From Paenibacillus luteus (GTDB lineage Bacteria > Bacillota > Bacilli > Paenibacillales > Paenibacillaceae): 64,000 bases of DNA. Below, piece after piece: positions 27,308-35,751 of the stretch; within the stretch, counting starts at the first letter, position 1; the number at the start of each line of letters is the position of its first letter. Under the pieces are notes generated by a model. The model was not told the origin of the DNA. It saw nothing but the letters and a program-made list of their open reading frames with translations, and searched no databases. The stretch spans positions 1 through 64,000 of the forward strand of contig NZ_SKCD01000017.1 in assembly GCF_006542765.1 (NCBI RefSeq), written 5' to 3'. The position numbers and the translations under genes are program-made.

Positions 27308-27985
27308 ATGAGAATCTTAATCGTAGAAGATGAGCTTCATCTTGCAGAAGCCTTAACCCAAATATTAAAGAAACAGCATTACGCCGTTGACGCTGTCCAT
27401 GACGGCAGAACGGGCTTGGATTATGCGTTGAGCGGGATTTATGATTTGCTGCTGCTGGATATTATGATGCCTGAAATGGATGGGATCAGCGTATTGACCA
27501 AGCTCCGCAAAGAAGGCGTCTCCACTCCCGTTATTCTGCTAACAGCAAAAGGAGAAATTTCAGATATGGTCGCAGGCCTGGACTATGGAGCCGACGACTA
27601 TATCGCTAAGCCTTTTTCATCCGAGGAGCTGCTTGCCAGAATAAGAGCGGCGCTTCGGCGCAAAGGAGAGGTAGTGCCGGAGGATGCGTTAACGTTCGGA
27701 GACATCGAATTGAATACGACGAATCTAAAGCTCACCGTCAAAGGGAAAGAAATGAAGCTCAATTTAAAGGAAAGCGCCTTACTGGAGCTGCTGATCGTTC
27801 GGAAACAAGCCGTGACTTCCAAGGAACAAATTATCGAGAAGCTATGGGGGTTTGATTCCGAAGCGGAGCATAACAACGTGGAGGTGTACATTTCTTTTTT
27901 GAGAAAAAAATTCACATTCCTGCACTCGACGGTGCGCATTAACACGATCCGAAACGTAGGGTATGTATTAGAGGTGACAGCCTAA
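27308..27985 (+). CDS. OmpR/PhoB-type response regulator
   Basis: The protein has 225 residues. The receiver domain has phosphoacceptor D51 in LLLLDIMMPEMDG, with E7/D8 and the KPF lysine. The winged helix (about 128-223) carries LNLKESALLELLI and VEVYISFLRKKF. The gene is divergent from the VTC operon and overlaps the kinase start by one base. An inverted repeat GGTAAT...ATTACC lies at 27250-27270 upstream and may be its own binding site. It probably controls the VTC/DUF4956/DUF4353 genes. Confidence 0.93.
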   Translation: MRILIVEDELHLAEALTQILKKQHYAVDAVHDGRTGLDYALSGIYDLLLLDIMMPEMDGISVLTKLRKEGVSTPVILLTAKGEISDMVAGLDYGADDYIAKPFSSEELLARIRAALRRKGEVVPEDALTFGDIELNTTNLKLTVKGKEMKLNLKESALLELLIVRKQAVTSKEQIIEKLWGFDSEAEHNNVEVYISFLRKKFTFLHSTVRINTIRNVGYVLEVTA

Positions 27986-29283
27986 TGTTTACGAAGCTCC
28001 GAAATCGATTTCTCATAGTTAACCTGATTATTATCTCCATCGTCATGCTTGTCGCCTTCGCTTCCATTTACGTCATTACTTACCGAAATGTGCGAAGCGA
28101 TATCAACATGGAGCTCTTCCGGATATCGGAGTCTTATCAGAAGCCACCCGGGAATTCAGACCATTCGCCTTCCCGTTCAGAGGGGGCCTCTTCTTCAACA
28201 GCCATGGATAATGATAAAGGACCTATGGATAAAGAAGAGAGGTATAACCGGGATTCGCCGCCTGAGCGCTCCGTTTCCTTTATGCTTCAAACCGACGAAG
28301 CGCATACTCTGACTGCAACTGCCTCGCAATTTGTGATGGATACCGAATTTTATGAGGAGGCGCTGGAGGAAGCCGTGACATTGAATAAAGACACGGGACA
28401 ATTTAAGCTCGATGGCAGCCATTGGACGTTTAATATGAAGCCTACCAATGATGGCTATATGCTTGTCTTCCTGGATATCACCGCCCAGCAAGAGATTTTG
28501 ACTAATTTAATCTATACCTTCTCCGTAGTGGGATTGGTCATGCTTCTGATCCTCTTCTTCACCAGCCGCTTCTTCGCCAATCAGTCGATCAGGCCGGTTA
28601 AAGAGGCTTTCGATAAGCAGAAGCAGTTCATTGCCGACGCTTCCCATGAAATGAAAACGCCGCTTACCATTATTAATACCAATGCGGATGTCTTGTTATC
28701 CAATAGCGAGGACACGATTCACAATCAGTCCAAGTGGCTGCACTACATTAAATCAGAAACGGAAAGAATGACTAGATTAACCAATGATCTTTTGTATTTA
28801 ACGGAAATGGATGATTCCAGAGCAAGCATGGTCTACTCGAAGTTCAATCTGAGCGAAGCGGTTGAAACGATTATTTTGACGATGGAGGCCGTTATCTTTG
28901 AGAAAAATGTGGCGCTGGACTATGAGATCGAGCCTAATCTGACGGTACAAGGCAGCAGCGAGCAAATTAAACAAGTGGTTATGATTTTGCTGGACAATGC
29001 GGTTAAATATACGAACTCCAAGGGTGCTGTCACCCTTTCGCTTAAGAAACAGCAGAACGACGTGGTGCTCTCGGTGACCAACACTGGTGAGGGGATTGCC
29101 GCTGAGCATCTGACCCGAATCTTTGATCGGTTCTACCGTACTGATACTTCCCGGGCACGCAAGCAGGGCGGTTATGGCCTTGGCCTTGCGATTGCCAAAT
29201 CTATTGTCGAACAGCATAAAGGGAAGATTTACGCGACAAGCACGGTCGGTCAATCGACTACGTTTTTTGTTTATCTTTCTTGA
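27985..29283 (+). CDS. Sensor histidine kinase (HisKA/HATPase_c)
   Basis: The protein has 432 residues. Membrane helices are at about 10-33 and 174-193, with an extracellular loop of about 140 residues that includes an acidic, Ser-rich stretch (about 55-92). The H-box is FIADASHEMKTPLT with H221. The N, G1, F and G2 boxes are present (VMILLDNAVKYT, VTNTGEGI, IFDRFYRTD, YGLGLAIAKSI). A short juxtamembrane segment replaces a full HAMP domain. It is translated with the response regulator. Confidence 0.93.
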   Translation: MFTKLRNRFLIVNLIIISIVMLVAFASIYVITYRNVRSDINMELFRISESYQKPPGNSDHSPSRSEGASSSTAMDNDKGPMDKEERYNRDSPPERSVSFMLQTDEAHTLTATASQFVMDTEFYEEALEEAVTLNKDTGQFKLDGSHWTFNMKPTNDGYMLVFLDITAQQEILTNLIYTFSVVGLVMLLILFFTSRFFANQSIRPVKEAFDKQKQFIADASHEMKTPLTIINTNADVLLSNSEDTIHNQSKWLHYIKSETERMTRLTNDLLYLTEMDDSRASMVYSKFNLSEAVETIILTMEAVIFEKNVALDYEIEPNLTVQGSSEQIKQVVMILLDNAVKYTNSKGAVTLSLKKQQNDVVLSVTNTGEGIAAEHLTRIFDRFYRTDTSRARKQGGYGLGLAIAKSIVEQHKGKIYATSTVGQSTTFFVYLS

Positions 29284-29286
29284 GAA

Positions 29287-29314
29287 AAAGGCCATCCTGC
29301 GTAGGATGGCCTTT
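29287..29314. terminator. Bidirectional terminator between kinase and module B
   Basis: A perfect 12-bp stem AAAGGCCATCCT/AGGATGGCCTTT has loop GCGT, with an A-run before and a T-run after. It serves the plus-strand kinase and possibly the minus-strand module B. Confidence 0.9.
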
Positions 29315-29357
29315 ACTCATTCCATGATCTATTTGTGATATAAAAGCTTTTCCCTTC

Positions 29358-30383
29358 TTATTTACCCAGAAAGCTCTCAACGATAAATTCCAATTGCGCT
29401 TCCAGAGAAATGGGATCGTTGAAGTAAGACCCTTTTGCATCAATAAAATAAACCTGATTATTTTTCACTGCGGGCAGCGATTCCCACAGCTTGCTTCCAT
29501 AAACGACATCCGGGTTACCGTCATCCCATCCCCAGTTGCTCGTGAAGATGTAGTCGCCAGCATATTCGGGCAATAGCTCAAGCGTCAAGGCTGCTCCAAA
29601 CTCTTCCCCGTCAATCAGTTTTTCCTGAATAATCGGTGGCGCCTTAAGCCCAAGGTCTCCATGGATGATTTCTCCGCCTCTGCCGCCCTTATTGCCCCAT
29701 GCATAGATGCCTTTCGCAAACGGCTGAAGAATCGATACCGTTTTGTCGCCAACGACTTCGTTGATCTTCGGCTTGACTTCCGCAATTTTGGCGTTCCACT
29801 TCTCTATCCAGTCCTGTGCAAGGTCTTCCCTGCTCGTAATCTTACCAAACTCCAGCAGTAGGTCAGCCGGGGTCCCCGCGTCATATTTCAACCGAACAAC
29901 CGGAGCGATTTGAACCAAACTCTCGTACTGGGTTTCTTCAATATAATCAAATGTAATAATCAAGTCCGGGTCCAAGTCCAATATAGCCTCGATATTGGGC
30001 TCTTCACCAATATTAATGACATCATCCAGCTTGCCATCAAGATAAGGATTTTGCAGCGCATCTTGGGTAGCAGCCAGCGGTGTAACACCAAGCGCCAACA
30101 AATTACCGATCGCGCTTCCCGTCAAATCAATAATCCGCTTTGGATCGGACGGTATCGTAACCGATCCCTTGCTGTCCGTATAGGTCTTCGTCGTCGCGGC
30201 AGCATTCGTAGGCTTCGGAGCTTTCGTTGTCCCTTCCTGGCTCGCACCCGCCGCAGATGTTCCATTCCCGCTTCCATTGGTATTTACCGAATTTGTACCA
30301 TTGGAGCAAGCGCCAATTAACAAAGTAATGCATAACAGCAAGGCTGCTGTAGCAATTGAAGTCGACTTGCTTACTTTTTTCAC
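29358..30383 (-). CDS. Module B siderophore-binding lipoprotein from an internal start
   Basis: This is an alternative product of the same frame. The GTG at 30383 has the ribosome site GAGGGGG 8 bases upstream and starts VKKVSKSTSIATAALLLC, a textbook lipoprotein signal ending LLIGAC. The product of 341 residues is of normal length for a FepB/FeuA-type receptor. A Fur box 26 bases upstream (30409-30423) could drive a separate iron-regulated transcript. That this start is used is inferred from its sites and from the same arrangement in modules D and E. Confidence 0.65.
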   Translation of the reverse strand: MKKVSKSTSIATAALLLCITLLIGACSNGTNSVNTNGSGNGTSAAGASQEGTTKAPKPTNAAATTKTYTDSKGSVTIPSDPKRIIDLTGSAIGNLLALGVTPLAATQDALQNPYLDGKLDDVINIGEEPNIEAILDLDPDLIITFDYIEETQYESLVQIAPVVRLKYDAGTPADLLLEFGKITSREDLAQDWIEKWNAKIAEVKPKINEVVGDKTVSILQPFAKGIYAWGNKGGRGGEIIHGDLGLKAPPIIQEKLIDGEEFGAALTLELLPEYAGDYIFTSNWGWDDGNPDVVYGSKLWESLPAVKNNQVYFIDAKGSYFNDPISLEAQLEFIVESFLGK

Positions 30384-31340
30384 CGAAAATCCCCCTCTTA
30401 TGCGTAAATGATAATCGTTCTCGTAACCATTGACACTATAGCACCCGAGATTGGCGGCATCAAGGGCAGATTTCATCCGAAGCATGGGCAAATCCAGTAT
30501 GGGCCCGCCGTCCTTGTGTCGGGACCTGAACTGTGCTGGCGGCATGCCGTAGCTTTTCTTGAAACTTCGGCTAAACGTGTGGGCATCGGGATAACCGGCC
30601 CGCTCGGCAATCTCCTGCAGCGAGAGAGCGCTATGAACCAAATCGTTCACGGAAGCCTCCATACGAATGCGCGTCAGAAACCGGATGGGGCTCTCGTTCA
30701 CGCGATGCTTGAACAGCTTCGTCAAATAGCTCACACTGCAGTCAAACAGCTCTGCCAGCATTTCCAATGTTAAGGGCTCCATATAATGATCCTGCATATA
30801 ACGAAGCACCTGCGCCATCAGATCAGGATCGACCGGATTGATTCCTTGACGCTGCATCTGCCATAGAAGCTCATGAATGAATTGATAAAACAAAGTCCTG
30901 GCGTGAAAGGAATCCAGCGTGTTCTCCTTCATCCAGCCCTGATGCATCCGCTCCAGCTTGTCCAGCAAGGGCAAAGGGTATAGCGGAATGAAGCTGTATT
31001 GGGATTGAAACGGATTGTCACTCTCCATCTGCTGTTTTAAACTCCGGGATGAAGGCAGCATCAAAACAGCCTTATATAGGATCAGATAATATTCAAACGG
31101 TTCCTCCGCTAAAATAGTAAGACAAGCGCCGCGCCCGCCGTGCAACACATGATTTCGGCTCATGCCGTGGAGCGTATCGTCCAGCTGTACCTGCGCATGG
31201 CCGCTTTGCACATACAGAAATGCGCTGGTCGGCAGGCGGTAGCCCTGCATCTCGGCTCCGCACTCCAGTACCCCATAACGGATATCCCAAACTTTAATAG
31301 CTGCATGATTCCATAATGCAATATGATCGTTCAGCCTCAT
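29358..31340 (-). CDS. Module B: AraC regulator in frame with a siderophore-binding lipoprotein
   Basis: The single frame encodes about 660 residues. It opens at a TTG at 31406, but the ATG at 31340 aligns with the modules D and E starts (RLNDHIALWNHA against EIHDHIVLWNHA) and has GGGAGGT upstream (13 bases). An N-terminal cupin-like domain (1-130) is followed by an AraC helix-turn-helix (about 180-277) and a linker of about 50 residues that contains the translated Fur box. Then comes a full lipoprotein signal with lipobox LLIGAC and a FepB-like binding domain (about 370-660). It may be made as one membrane-spanning receptor-regulator, or the 3' half may be translated alone from 30383. No stop separates the two parts. 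Confidence 0.88.
   Translation of the reverse strand: MRLNDHIALWNHAAIKVWDIRYGVLECGAEMQGYRLPTSAFLYVQSGHAQVQLDDTLHGMSRNHVLHGGRGACLTILAEEPFEYYLILYKAVLMLPSSRSLKQQMESDNPFQSQYSFIPLYPLPLLDKLERMHQGWMKENTLDSFHARTLFYQFIHELLWQMQRQGINPVDPDLMAQVLRYMQDHYMEPLTLEMLAELFDCSVSYLTKLFKHRVNESPIRFLTRIRMEASVNDLVHSALSLQEIAERAGYPDAHTFSRSFKKSYGMPPAQFRSRHKDGGPILDLPMLRMKSALDAANLGCYSVNGYENDYHLRIRGGFSVKKVSKSTSIATAALLLCITLLIGACSNGTNSVNTNGSGNGTSAAGASQEGTTKAPKPTNAAATTKTYTDSKGSVTIPSDPKRIIDLTGSAIGNLLALGVTPLAATQDALQNPYLDGKLDDVINIGEEPNIEAILDLDPDLIITFDYIEETQYESLVQIAPVVRLKYDAGTPADLLLEFGKITSREDLAQDWIEKWNAKIAEVKPKINEVVGDKTVSILQPFAKGIYAWGNKGGRGGEIIHGDLGLKAPPIIQEKLIDGEEFGAALTLELLPEYAGDYIFTSNWGWDDGNPDVVYGSKLWESLPAVKNNQVYFIDAKGSYFNDPISLEAQLEFIVESFLGK
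30409..30423 (-). promoter_or_regulatory. Fur box inside the module B reading frame
   Basis: TGATAATCGTTCTCG on the plus strand matches the palindromic consensus at 12 of 15 positions. It is translated as part of EN-DY-H in the fused protein and precedes the internal GTG start. Confidence 0.65.
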
Positions 31341-31390
31341 CGCCTTCTTAAGTACCTCCCTAACCTTAACCACATTACCTTTCATTATAT

Positions 31391-31405
31391 TGATAACAAT
31401 TCTCA
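31391..31405 (-). promoter_or_regulatory. Fur-like box upstream of module B regulator
   Basis: TGATAACAATTCTCA matches the palindromic Fur consensus at 13 of 15 positions (12 if the centre base is scored) and lies 51 bases before the preferred ATG. It argues against the upstream TTG start, which would place the operator at the start codon. Confidence 0.55.
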
Positions 31406-31492
31406 ACGTAAAGGGAAAAGACTGCAGCAGTCCGCCTTACGGCAGCCTGTCACAGCCTTCCCCTTGTTCTATAGATTCATAATAACAGCAGG

Positions 31493-33292
31493 CTATCCGC
31501 CATTAATTTGAAGAACCGGCCGTCTTGAAGCGGTCGTGTTTTCCTTGGAGGCAAGCTCTGCTCCAACATCCTCCGTTAAGCCCACGATTCTAAACGATAT
31601 CACGCTGCCAGAAAAGTTATTTACGAATGAGGTGACGTCCAAATAAATATAGCTGCCTGCGGCACTGGCTGTATCGGAGCCTTGAGAGGTTCCAGCCTCA
31701 GTTGGCCGATTAGAATACTTCAAGGTAGATTCGGTCCAAGCCGTATTGTTAATGCCAAAAGCCCTGATGGGGACACTTGTGGAATTGCTGTGCAAGCTAT
31801 TCACGTACAGCTTGATTTTGGCCGAATTGATGGTGCCCGTTACGGACGATTTATTAAATTTTAGATAAGCCTCACGTGCAAACGACGCATCGCTGTCTCT
31901 TTTCTTAATCGTTAACGTCGTCTGTGATCCATAATTATCCGAGCCGTACGTACCGCCCCGAACAAAACTGTCCTCTATGACTTGAAGGGTAGCGCCAGGC
32001 ACAACAGGGCCACCGCTGCCCGGCTTCCACCAGTTGCCCGAAATGTAGAGCATGTTCAACAGGTTAAAGGTATCTTCAAAATAACCGGCTTTTGCATTTT
32101 TCATCCAATCCCATCCTGCATTCACCCACGCCTGGTGGCTCGTGCTCGTTGTGGCGGCAGAGATAAGCGGCGACGTAAAGACGGCGGAGCTGTAGGAATT
32201 GATCGCATTCCCGCTTAACGTATAGCCCGCTACAATGGAGGAGGGGGATCCGTTTGTCTTGCCTTTAATCCACACCGCTATTTTGTCAGCGATCGTTTTG
32301 CCTCTGGCATCACCATAAAGCGCATAATCCATAACGATGCGCAGCGGTACCCGCGATGCATTGTAGAAATATTGATTCGTTTCTTTGAATTCATCTAAAT
32401 ACCACTCTGGAGCTGGCTTAGCCGGGTTATCTACAATGAAGTCTGAGATCAATCCCGTAGTAGAAGCATAGCTATTGCTAACCTGAGAGTAAGCCGTATA
32501 CAAGCTATTAATGACGTTAATCCAGGTCTGATCGCCAGTCACATCATAAAAAGCTCGTAAATGACTAAGCATCCAGTCCGATGGCCTTGAATTTAGCGCG
32601 CTCTTCGAATCCCAGTCTCCCAGATTCAAGCGATTGCTATTTGTAACGTTACTTTGCTTAATTGCATTAATCATCGCTGTAGCTTCGGAGAGATAATTAA
32701 TGGTACCGCTTGATCCCCATTGGTTGTGGGCTAATATCAACGAATAGGCAATGTCCAAATCCCCATCTGTCGCAGAGCTGAAATTACCTTGCGCATTCAC
32801 GTGATCGGCTACGACCCAGCCCATCAGCCCGCTATTGATCGAGCTCTTGAAAGCACGGGCCGTCTTAAATAAGCCGTTGTATATCGTCTGTGCATTGGCG
32901 TCATGACCTGCCATTAATGCCGTGATGACCATTCCGTAGCCTTGTCCTTCAGATGTGCCTAGCGGCGTAAAACCGCCAGCGCTGCCCGTAATTTCACCCT
33001 TCACGTAATAGCCCCCGGGTAGCGAAGCCAAATTATTTTTGAGGTACTTGCCTTTCCAGTAGTCATAATAAGAAGATACCGAAGCATTCATGGATGACTG
33101 CGTGACATGGTTAGGCTTGATAATTCCCGGATAGCTCACCTGCTGTGGAAAAGGTTTTGCTTCTCCCGCTGCACTGGCCGTTTCCATAAACGAAGTGGAT
33201 ACTTGGGACAGGCTTAACAGCATCACAGCGGCAAGACCGATGGCAAAAGCTTTTTTACACGTACGGATGGTTCGATAAAAATGCATGAACAT
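31493..33292 (-). CDS. Secreted GH8 glycoside hydrolase with C-terminal DNRLRE/CBM96-type domain
   Basis: The protein has 599 residues. A signal peptide runs to about residue 42 (ETASAAGEAKP). The GH8 (alpha/alpha)6 barrel fills about 50-430. The catalytic acid lies in PLGTSEGQGYGMVI and the acidic base region in ATDGDLDIAYSLI, followed by LNLGDWDSKSALNSRPSDWM. GH8 enzymes are chitosanases, endo-glucanases, lichenases or xylanases; the motifs look closest to the Bacillus chitosanase/glucanase group but the substrate is not settled. A DNRLRE beta-sandwich (about 440-597) probably binds polysaccharide. The start has GGGAGG 7 bases upstream. A cre-like site lies at 33313-33326. Confidence 0.9.
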   Translation of the reverse strand: MFMHFYRTIRTCKKAFAIGLAAVMLLSLSQVSTSFMETASAAGEAKPFPQQVSYPGIIKPNHVTQSSMNASVSSYYDYWKGKYLKNNLASLPGGYYVKGEITGSAGGFTPLGTSEGQGYGMVITALMAGHDANAQTIYNGLFKTARAFKSSINSGLMGWVVADHVNAQGNFSSATDGDLDIAYSLILAHNQWGSSGTINYLSEATAMINAIKQSNVTNSNRLNLGDWDSKSALNSRPSDWMLSHLRAFYDVTGDQTWINVINSLYTAYSQVSNSYASTTGLISDFIVDNPAKPAPEWYLDEFKETNQYFYNASRVPLRIVMDYALYGDARGKTIADKIAVWIKGKTNGSPSSIVAGYTLSGNAINSYSSAVFTSPLISAATTSTSHQAWVNAGWDWMKNAKAGYFEDTFNLLNMLYISGNWWKPGSGGPVVPGATLQVIEDSFVRGGTYGSDNYGSQTTLTIKKRDSDASFAREAYLKFNKSSVTGTINSAKIKLYVNSLHSNSTSVPIRAFGINNTAWTESTLKYSNRPTEAGTSQGSDTASAAGSYIYLDVTSFVNNFSGSVISFRIVGLTEDVGAELASKENTTASRRPVLQINGG

Positions 33293-33694
33293 TAAAATTC
33301 CTCCCTTAATAGTATAAGCGCTTTAACTTTTAAAACAAGGTAGGGTTCGTTCATATCTGTCGGGACGCGCTTCACGGTGATTTTATCACATAATTTTCTA
33401 TTTTAATACCTGTTTATTAAATAACCTACTTTGTTCCTATTCAAACCTATTGCTCATTCGATCATAAAGTTTAATCGCTTATATATTTATAGTTGAATAT
33501 GACTGGTTATTTGTATTGACGGCTTGAAAGTGGATTTTCACCTCAACTAGCGCCAAATGCGAAGTCATACTCTCTCTAGCGACCAAAGGCCGAAAACATC
33601 CTATTTAAGCTAGGCATAACGAAAAAAAGCATCACGCAAAAGGTCTCATAAGATACCGATTGCTGGACGCCTTTTTTGGTGCAAAATGCTGTGG
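33293..33694. other. AT-rich gap between the GH8 start and the YdaT-like gene
   Basis: It should hold the GH8 promoter and the 3' end of the YdaT-like transcript. Besides the cre-like site I see no convincing promoter hexamers, terminator or RNA gene. Confidence 0.4.
33313..33326 (-). promoter_or_regulatory. Possible CcpA (cre-like) site upstream of the GH8 gene
   Basis: TATAAGCGCTTTAA contains the AAGCGCTT core of catabolite-responsive elements, but the flanks fit poorly. It is about 25 bases before the start codon. Confidence 0.25.
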
Positions 33695-33889
33695 CTACTT
33701 TGTTTTCTTACGAATTTGCTTGTCGCGATTCTCGCCCCATTCTTTGGCTTGGGAAGTCGCAATCGCAATTGCCCGTCCCTCTTCATAACCGTCCTCGAGC
33801 AAAGCGTTGGCAATATCGATCGCTTTGTTGCGAACGGGAGCCATAAAGTTTTTGAGGGAGTCTGGGTAGTCCTCTTTTGTCCACGGCAT
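33695..33889 (-). CDS. Small protein matching the N-terminal domain of YdaT
   Basis: The protein has 64 residues. MPWTKEDYPDSLKNFMAPVR followed by AIDIANALLEDGYEEGRAIA and a TSQAKEWGEN end corresponds to the N-terminal half of Bacillus YdaT, a general-stress protein whose C-terminal DUF2188 half is absent here. The basic tail RDKQIRKKTK ends the protein cleanly. GAGGAGGG about 10 bases upstream supports the ATG. The function is unknown. Confidence 0.8.
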   Translation of the reverse strand: MPWTKEDYPDSLKNFMAPVRNKAIDIANALLEDGYEEGRAIAIATSQAKEWGENRDKQIRKKTK

Positions 33890-34008
33890 TGTGCAGCCCT
33901 CCTCTCGGTTTGGGTCACCAGCGGCTAGTGCTTTTACCGCCTGTGCTTTCTAACGACTATTACCCAATACGAGCGGAAGCTTAAACAAAGCTGCAGCAAA
34001 CACCATTT

Positions 34009-35625
34009 TCATCGTACCCCGATGAAAGCTTCAATATCCTTAAGTTGCCCTTCCACTGCAAGTGGCGAATACATCCACCATCGGTCGAAGGAAACGATAT
34101 GAGCACTGCCGCTGCGCACTGCCTTTAAGCTTTGCCACGACTGTGTGTGCAGAAGCTTGCGGAACGCCGCCTCAGCACCGGGATCCCTATCGTTTACCAT
34201 AACAAATATCCGATCGGCATCATAAAGACAAATCTCATCGAAAGCTAGCGCATCCGAAAACACATTGCTGCCGTTGTAGCCCGCAATGATGCGTTGAACG
34301 AGCGGATGCGGCTTCCAGTTCAGTGCATGATATAGGACATGCCCCATATTCCGGTCTCCCGCTACTCGGAAACCATCCTTATCAATAACGAAGGCTGCAC
34401 AAGTCTCCCGATCCCCGATTAAAGCTCGCAGCCGCTCTTTTGTCTGCATTACTTTCTCTTCGTGGTTCTCCAGCCAGTCTCTCCCCTGTTGATGCTTGTC
34501 TATCACGGAAGACACGCTGCCTAGCTGCTGATACACATCTTGAGACTGCCATGTCACGCGCACGACTTCAGCAATTCGAGAAAACTGCTCGTATTCGCCA
34601 GGCGTCATATGCTCGTAGCCGAGAATGATATCCGGTTCCATCTGTCTAATCTCATCCATGTCACAAGGATCCCATTGGAACGACTTCATGCTGCTGAGAT
34701 AGGGATACACATACTCGTTTTGCAGCAGATGGTAATCGGGGGCGCCCACCGGTGTCAAACCTAGCGCAAGTAAATGCGACGTATACAGTAAGCCTATCAC
34801 GCGGGGCTGGTGTTTTTTCATGTAATGCGTTGGCGGAACCCCCACCTGCTGTTTGAATCTTCGACTAAAATAAAACTCATCGCGGAAGCCGACCTGATTG
34901 GCTATGGTTAGCATATTACGATCAGACGCCTTCAGCAGCTTCTTGGCCTGCTCGATTCGTAGCCTATATAAATAATCAATAGGGCTTGCCCCTGTCATTT
35001 GCTTAAAAATATGGGAGTATTGACGTGGTCCAACCTCAGCCATAGCCGATAGGTCGTTCACATTCAGCTTCCGATGATAATGCTCCTTCATATACAATAT
35101 CGTCTGTTCAACCGCCTCCCGCGAATTCGCAGGTTGTCCCGAAGAAACCCGAGCCAGGAATGTATACAATACCTCCTGCAATAGGATGCCTCTTCTGAAT
35201 TTTTCCAGTCCGTTGCGTGTTTCCTTATACTCCTTCAAGCTATCCAACATAGTCAGTAGAGGAGAAAGGGGTGTAACTGCTGTGGGACGATTTTCAAAAG
35301 ACGACAAAACATCTTCCTGCGAATCGGCAGCTCCATTGAGCATGCTAGCAACAAAGGTTAGTGCATGCACGTACATCGTCTGCCCCTGCTCGACCGCAAA
35401 TTCAACCCGCGAGCCTGGAGGTAACAATACGCAATGATTTTCCCGAAGCAAGAACCGCTGTCCTCCAATCATAACCTGGGCTGTTCCCCGTTGAATGATC
35501 CATAACGCATGCGTAGGTATAGAAGATACAGCATTCGGAACGCTCAAATCATAGCTTTGGCTGTCCAACCCTTTCCATTGAAGATGCAAATGTTCAAAAG
35601 GCCAGTCCGTTTCATTGGTGTTCAC
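34009..35625 (-). CDS. Module C regulator: AraC activator with siderophore-binding-protein-like sensor
   Basis: The GTG at 35625 is preferred, giving 538 residues, because GAGGGGG lies 9 bases upstream; an ATG at 35667 without a site would add 14 residues. A cupin-like domain (about 20-150) is followed by an AraC helix-turn-helix (about 173-269) and a cytoplasmic TroA-fold sensor (about 274-538). The sensor shares the pocket motif AGDRNMGHVL and a WWMY motif with the adjacent lipoprotein (AGNRNMGYVL, WWSY). I see no Fur box directly upstream. The upstream lipoprotein gene ends in a terminator, so this gene likely has its own promoter. Confidence 0.9.
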   Translation of the reverse strand: MNTNETDWPFEHLHLQWKGLDSQSYDLSVPNAVSSIPTHALWIIQRGTAQVMIGGQRFLLRENHCVLLPPGSRVEFAVEQGQTMYVHALTFVASMLNGAADSQEDVLSSFENRPTAVTPLSPLLTMLDSLKEYKETRNGLEKFRRGILLQEVLYTFLARVSSGQPANSREAVEQTILYMKEHYHRKLNVNDLSAMAEVGPRQYSHIFKQMTGASPIDYLYRLRIEQAKKLLKASDRNMLTIANQVGFRDEFYFSRRFKQQVGVPPTHYMKKHQPRVIGLLYTSHLLALGLTPVGAPDYHLLQNEYVYPYLSSMKSFQWDPCDMDEIRQMEPDIILGYEHMTPGEYEQFSRIAEVVRVTWQSQDVYQQLGSVSSVIDKHQQGRDWLENHEEKVMQTKERLRALIGDRETCAAFVIDKDGFRVAGDRNMGHVLYHALNWKPHPLVQRIIAGYNGSNVFSDALAFDEICLYDADRIFVMVNDRDPGAEAAFRKLLHTQSWQSLKAVRSGSAHIVSFDRWWMYSPLAVEGQLKDIEAFIGVR

Positions 35626-35703
35626 CGGAGTAGTCCCCCTCAAAAAAACAAAATCATCACGCTCCATAATAGGTTCATTGTATTATAATTATAAACCGCC
35701 GAA

Positions 35704-35728
35704 AAGGCCCCTTGCAGGCAGGGGCCTT
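35704..35728 (-). terminator. Terminator of module C lipoprotein
   Basis: AAGGCCCC/GGGGCCTT forms a perfect 8-bp stem with loop TTGCAGGCA, followed by TTTTC on the minus strand. It lies 24 bases after the stop. Confidence 0.85.
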
Positions 35729-35751
35729 ATTCCTATCATTAGATGATTTTA

